Assembly: GCA_001770785.1 (NCBI GenBank)
Contig: MERZ01000148.1
Location: 5,040 to 12,029 of the forward strand
From: Burkholderiales bacterium RIFCSPHIGHO2_12_FULL_61_11
GTDB taxonomy: Bacteria; Pseudomonadota; Gammaproteobacteria; Burkholderiales; Burkholderiaceae_C
Direction: 5' to 3'
Length of the DNA stretch: 6,990 nucleotides
Below, piece by piece: positions 6,593-6,990 of this stretch. A program made the translations under genes and the position numbers. Numbering within the stretch: the first letter of the stretch is position 1; every line of letters starts with the position of its first letter. The notes beneath the pieces were generated by a model, which saw only the letters and a list, made by a program, of their open reading frames with translations, was not told the DNA's origin and did no database searches.

Positions 6593-6990
6593 GTGGGTCC
6601 CTCCACTTTCCGCGCGGGCGGCTGGTCGCGCAAGGCCAGCTTCGCCAGCCTGTCGGGGGCGTCCGGAAAATGGCAGGCGACGAGATGGCCGGCTCCGGCG
6701 TCGCGCAGCGCAGGCGGCTCTGCCGCGCAGATCGCAGCGGCGAGGGGGCAACGCGTGCGAAACCTGCATCCCGAGGGCGGATTCATGGGGCTCGGCACGT
6801 CGCCGCGCAAGACGATGTTGGGCCGGCTGCGCTCAAGAACGGGGTCGGGCAGCAGGGTCGCGTTGCGCAGCGCGATGGCGTAGGGATGCAGCGGCCGCTC
6901 GGCGAACTCCTGCGCTGTCGCCGTTTCCACGATCTCACCGAGGTACATGACAACGACCCGATGGCTGATGGCTTGCACCGCCGCCAGGTC
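6586..6990 (-). CDS. ABC transporter ATP-binding protein, OppD/DppD/OppF type (C-terminal part; start beyond window)
   Basis: The frame is open to the right edge, giving 134 visible residues of a subunit usually about 320-350 long. The first residues, [20 protein letters not shown], lie just after the H-loop of the nucleotide-binding domain; the H-loop His itself would fall immediately outside the window, as do Walker A, the signature and Walker B. The rest is the oligopeptide/dipeptide transporter C-terminal domain: [10 protein letters not shown], then [19 protein letters not shown] and HLVACHF. Four cysteines (visible residues 75, 81, 88 and 106, spaced CX5CX6CX17C) match the cysteine pattern of this domain, reported to carry a [4Fe-4S] cluster in some OppD/DppD proteins. 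The protein hydrolyses ATP on the cytoplasmic face to drive the two permeases encoded next. Its stop overlaps the permease start. Whether it is a fused double ATPase or one of two separate ones cannot be seen here. Confidence 0.93.
   Translation of the reverse strand, partial: DLAAVQAISHRVVVMYLGEIVETATAQEFAERPLHPYAIALRNATLLPDPVLERSRPNIVLRGDVPSPMNPPSGCRFRTRCPLAAAICAAEPPALRDAGAGHLVACHFPDAPDRLAKLALRDQPPARKVEGPTC
6598..6604 (-). promoter_or_regulatory. Ribosome binding site GGAGGGA that fixes the DppB-type start
   Basis: GGAGG ends seven bases before the ATG at 6592 and lies within the last codons of the ATPase gene. It supports a 315-residue permease rather than the longer open frame. Confidence 0.7.

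Larger units (their letters stand above)
647..6990 (-). other. Seven-gene transporter and oxidoreductase operon (5' end outside window)
   Basis: The seven genes are co-oriented with junctions of 7-base overlap (6592/6586), ATGA (5648/5645), TGATG (4725), ATGA (3772/3769), a 7-base gap (2804/2796) and ATGA (1567/1564). No room exists for internal promoters outside coding sequence. The promoter, the regulator, any substrate-binding protein and any second ATPase would have to lie to the right of 6990. A clear terminator after 647 was not found. Confidence 0.85.

Noticed and set aside
6593..6769. N-terminal extension of the DppB-type permease
   Set aside because: It would overlap the ATPase gene by about 180 bases with Arg/Ala-rich sequence; GGAGG before 6592 and the family N-terminus fix the shorter start.
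1..6990. tRNA, rRNA, CRISPR, insertion sequence or attachment-site signals
   Set aside because: By reading I found no cloverleaf, repeated spacer pattern, transposase or integrase motif, or long terminal repeats; nearly all of the window is covered by confident protein-coding genes.

Overview
The window reads as a piece of a high-GC Gram-negative chromosome. A proteobacterium is most likely, and a betaproteobacterium (Burkholderiales or Rhodocyclales type) is my guess from protein style; no rRNA or other phylogenetic marker is present to confirm it. Every gene I can support lies on the minus strand, so transcription runs from the right edge to the left.

From about 6990 down to 647 there is one tightly packed unit of seven genes. 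In transcription order these are: the C-terminal part of an Opp/Dpp-type ABC transporter ATPase (its start lies beyond the right edge); a DppB/OppB-type permease; a DppC/OppC-type permease; two different D-isomer-specific 2-hydroxyacid dehydrogenases in tandem; a cytoplasmic protein with sugar-hydrolase-like (TIM-barrel-like) character that I cannot assign to a named family; and a short-chain dehydrogenase whose motifs resemble uronate dehydrogenase. Five of the six junctions are start/stop overlaps of 1 to 7 bases, and the sixth is a 7-base gap with the Shine-Dalgarno sequence lying over the previous stop codon. This is the mark of a single translationally coupled operon.

The likely logic, which is inference, is that a peptide/opine/oligosaccharide-type importer brings in a sugar-acid or glycoside-like compound. 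The cytoplasmic hydrolase-like protein and three NAD(P)-linked oxidoreductases would then process it. The predicted cofactor preferences differ: NAD(H) for the short-chain dehydrogenase and one hydroxyacid dehydrogenase, NADP(H) for the other. The substrate is unknown, and this enzyme combination is the least ordinary part of the window.

Positions 488-646 form a gap of about 160 bases with no convincing terminator or promoter. It contains a possible eight-codon leader ORF whose stop overlaps the start of the next gene. That gene, running off the left edge, is an exported TlpA-like thioredoxin-fold thiol-disulfide oxidoreductase. It is functionally unrelated to the operon and probably belongs to a neighbouring conserved region. 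I saw no RNA genes, mobile elements, CRISPR arrays or long repeats.
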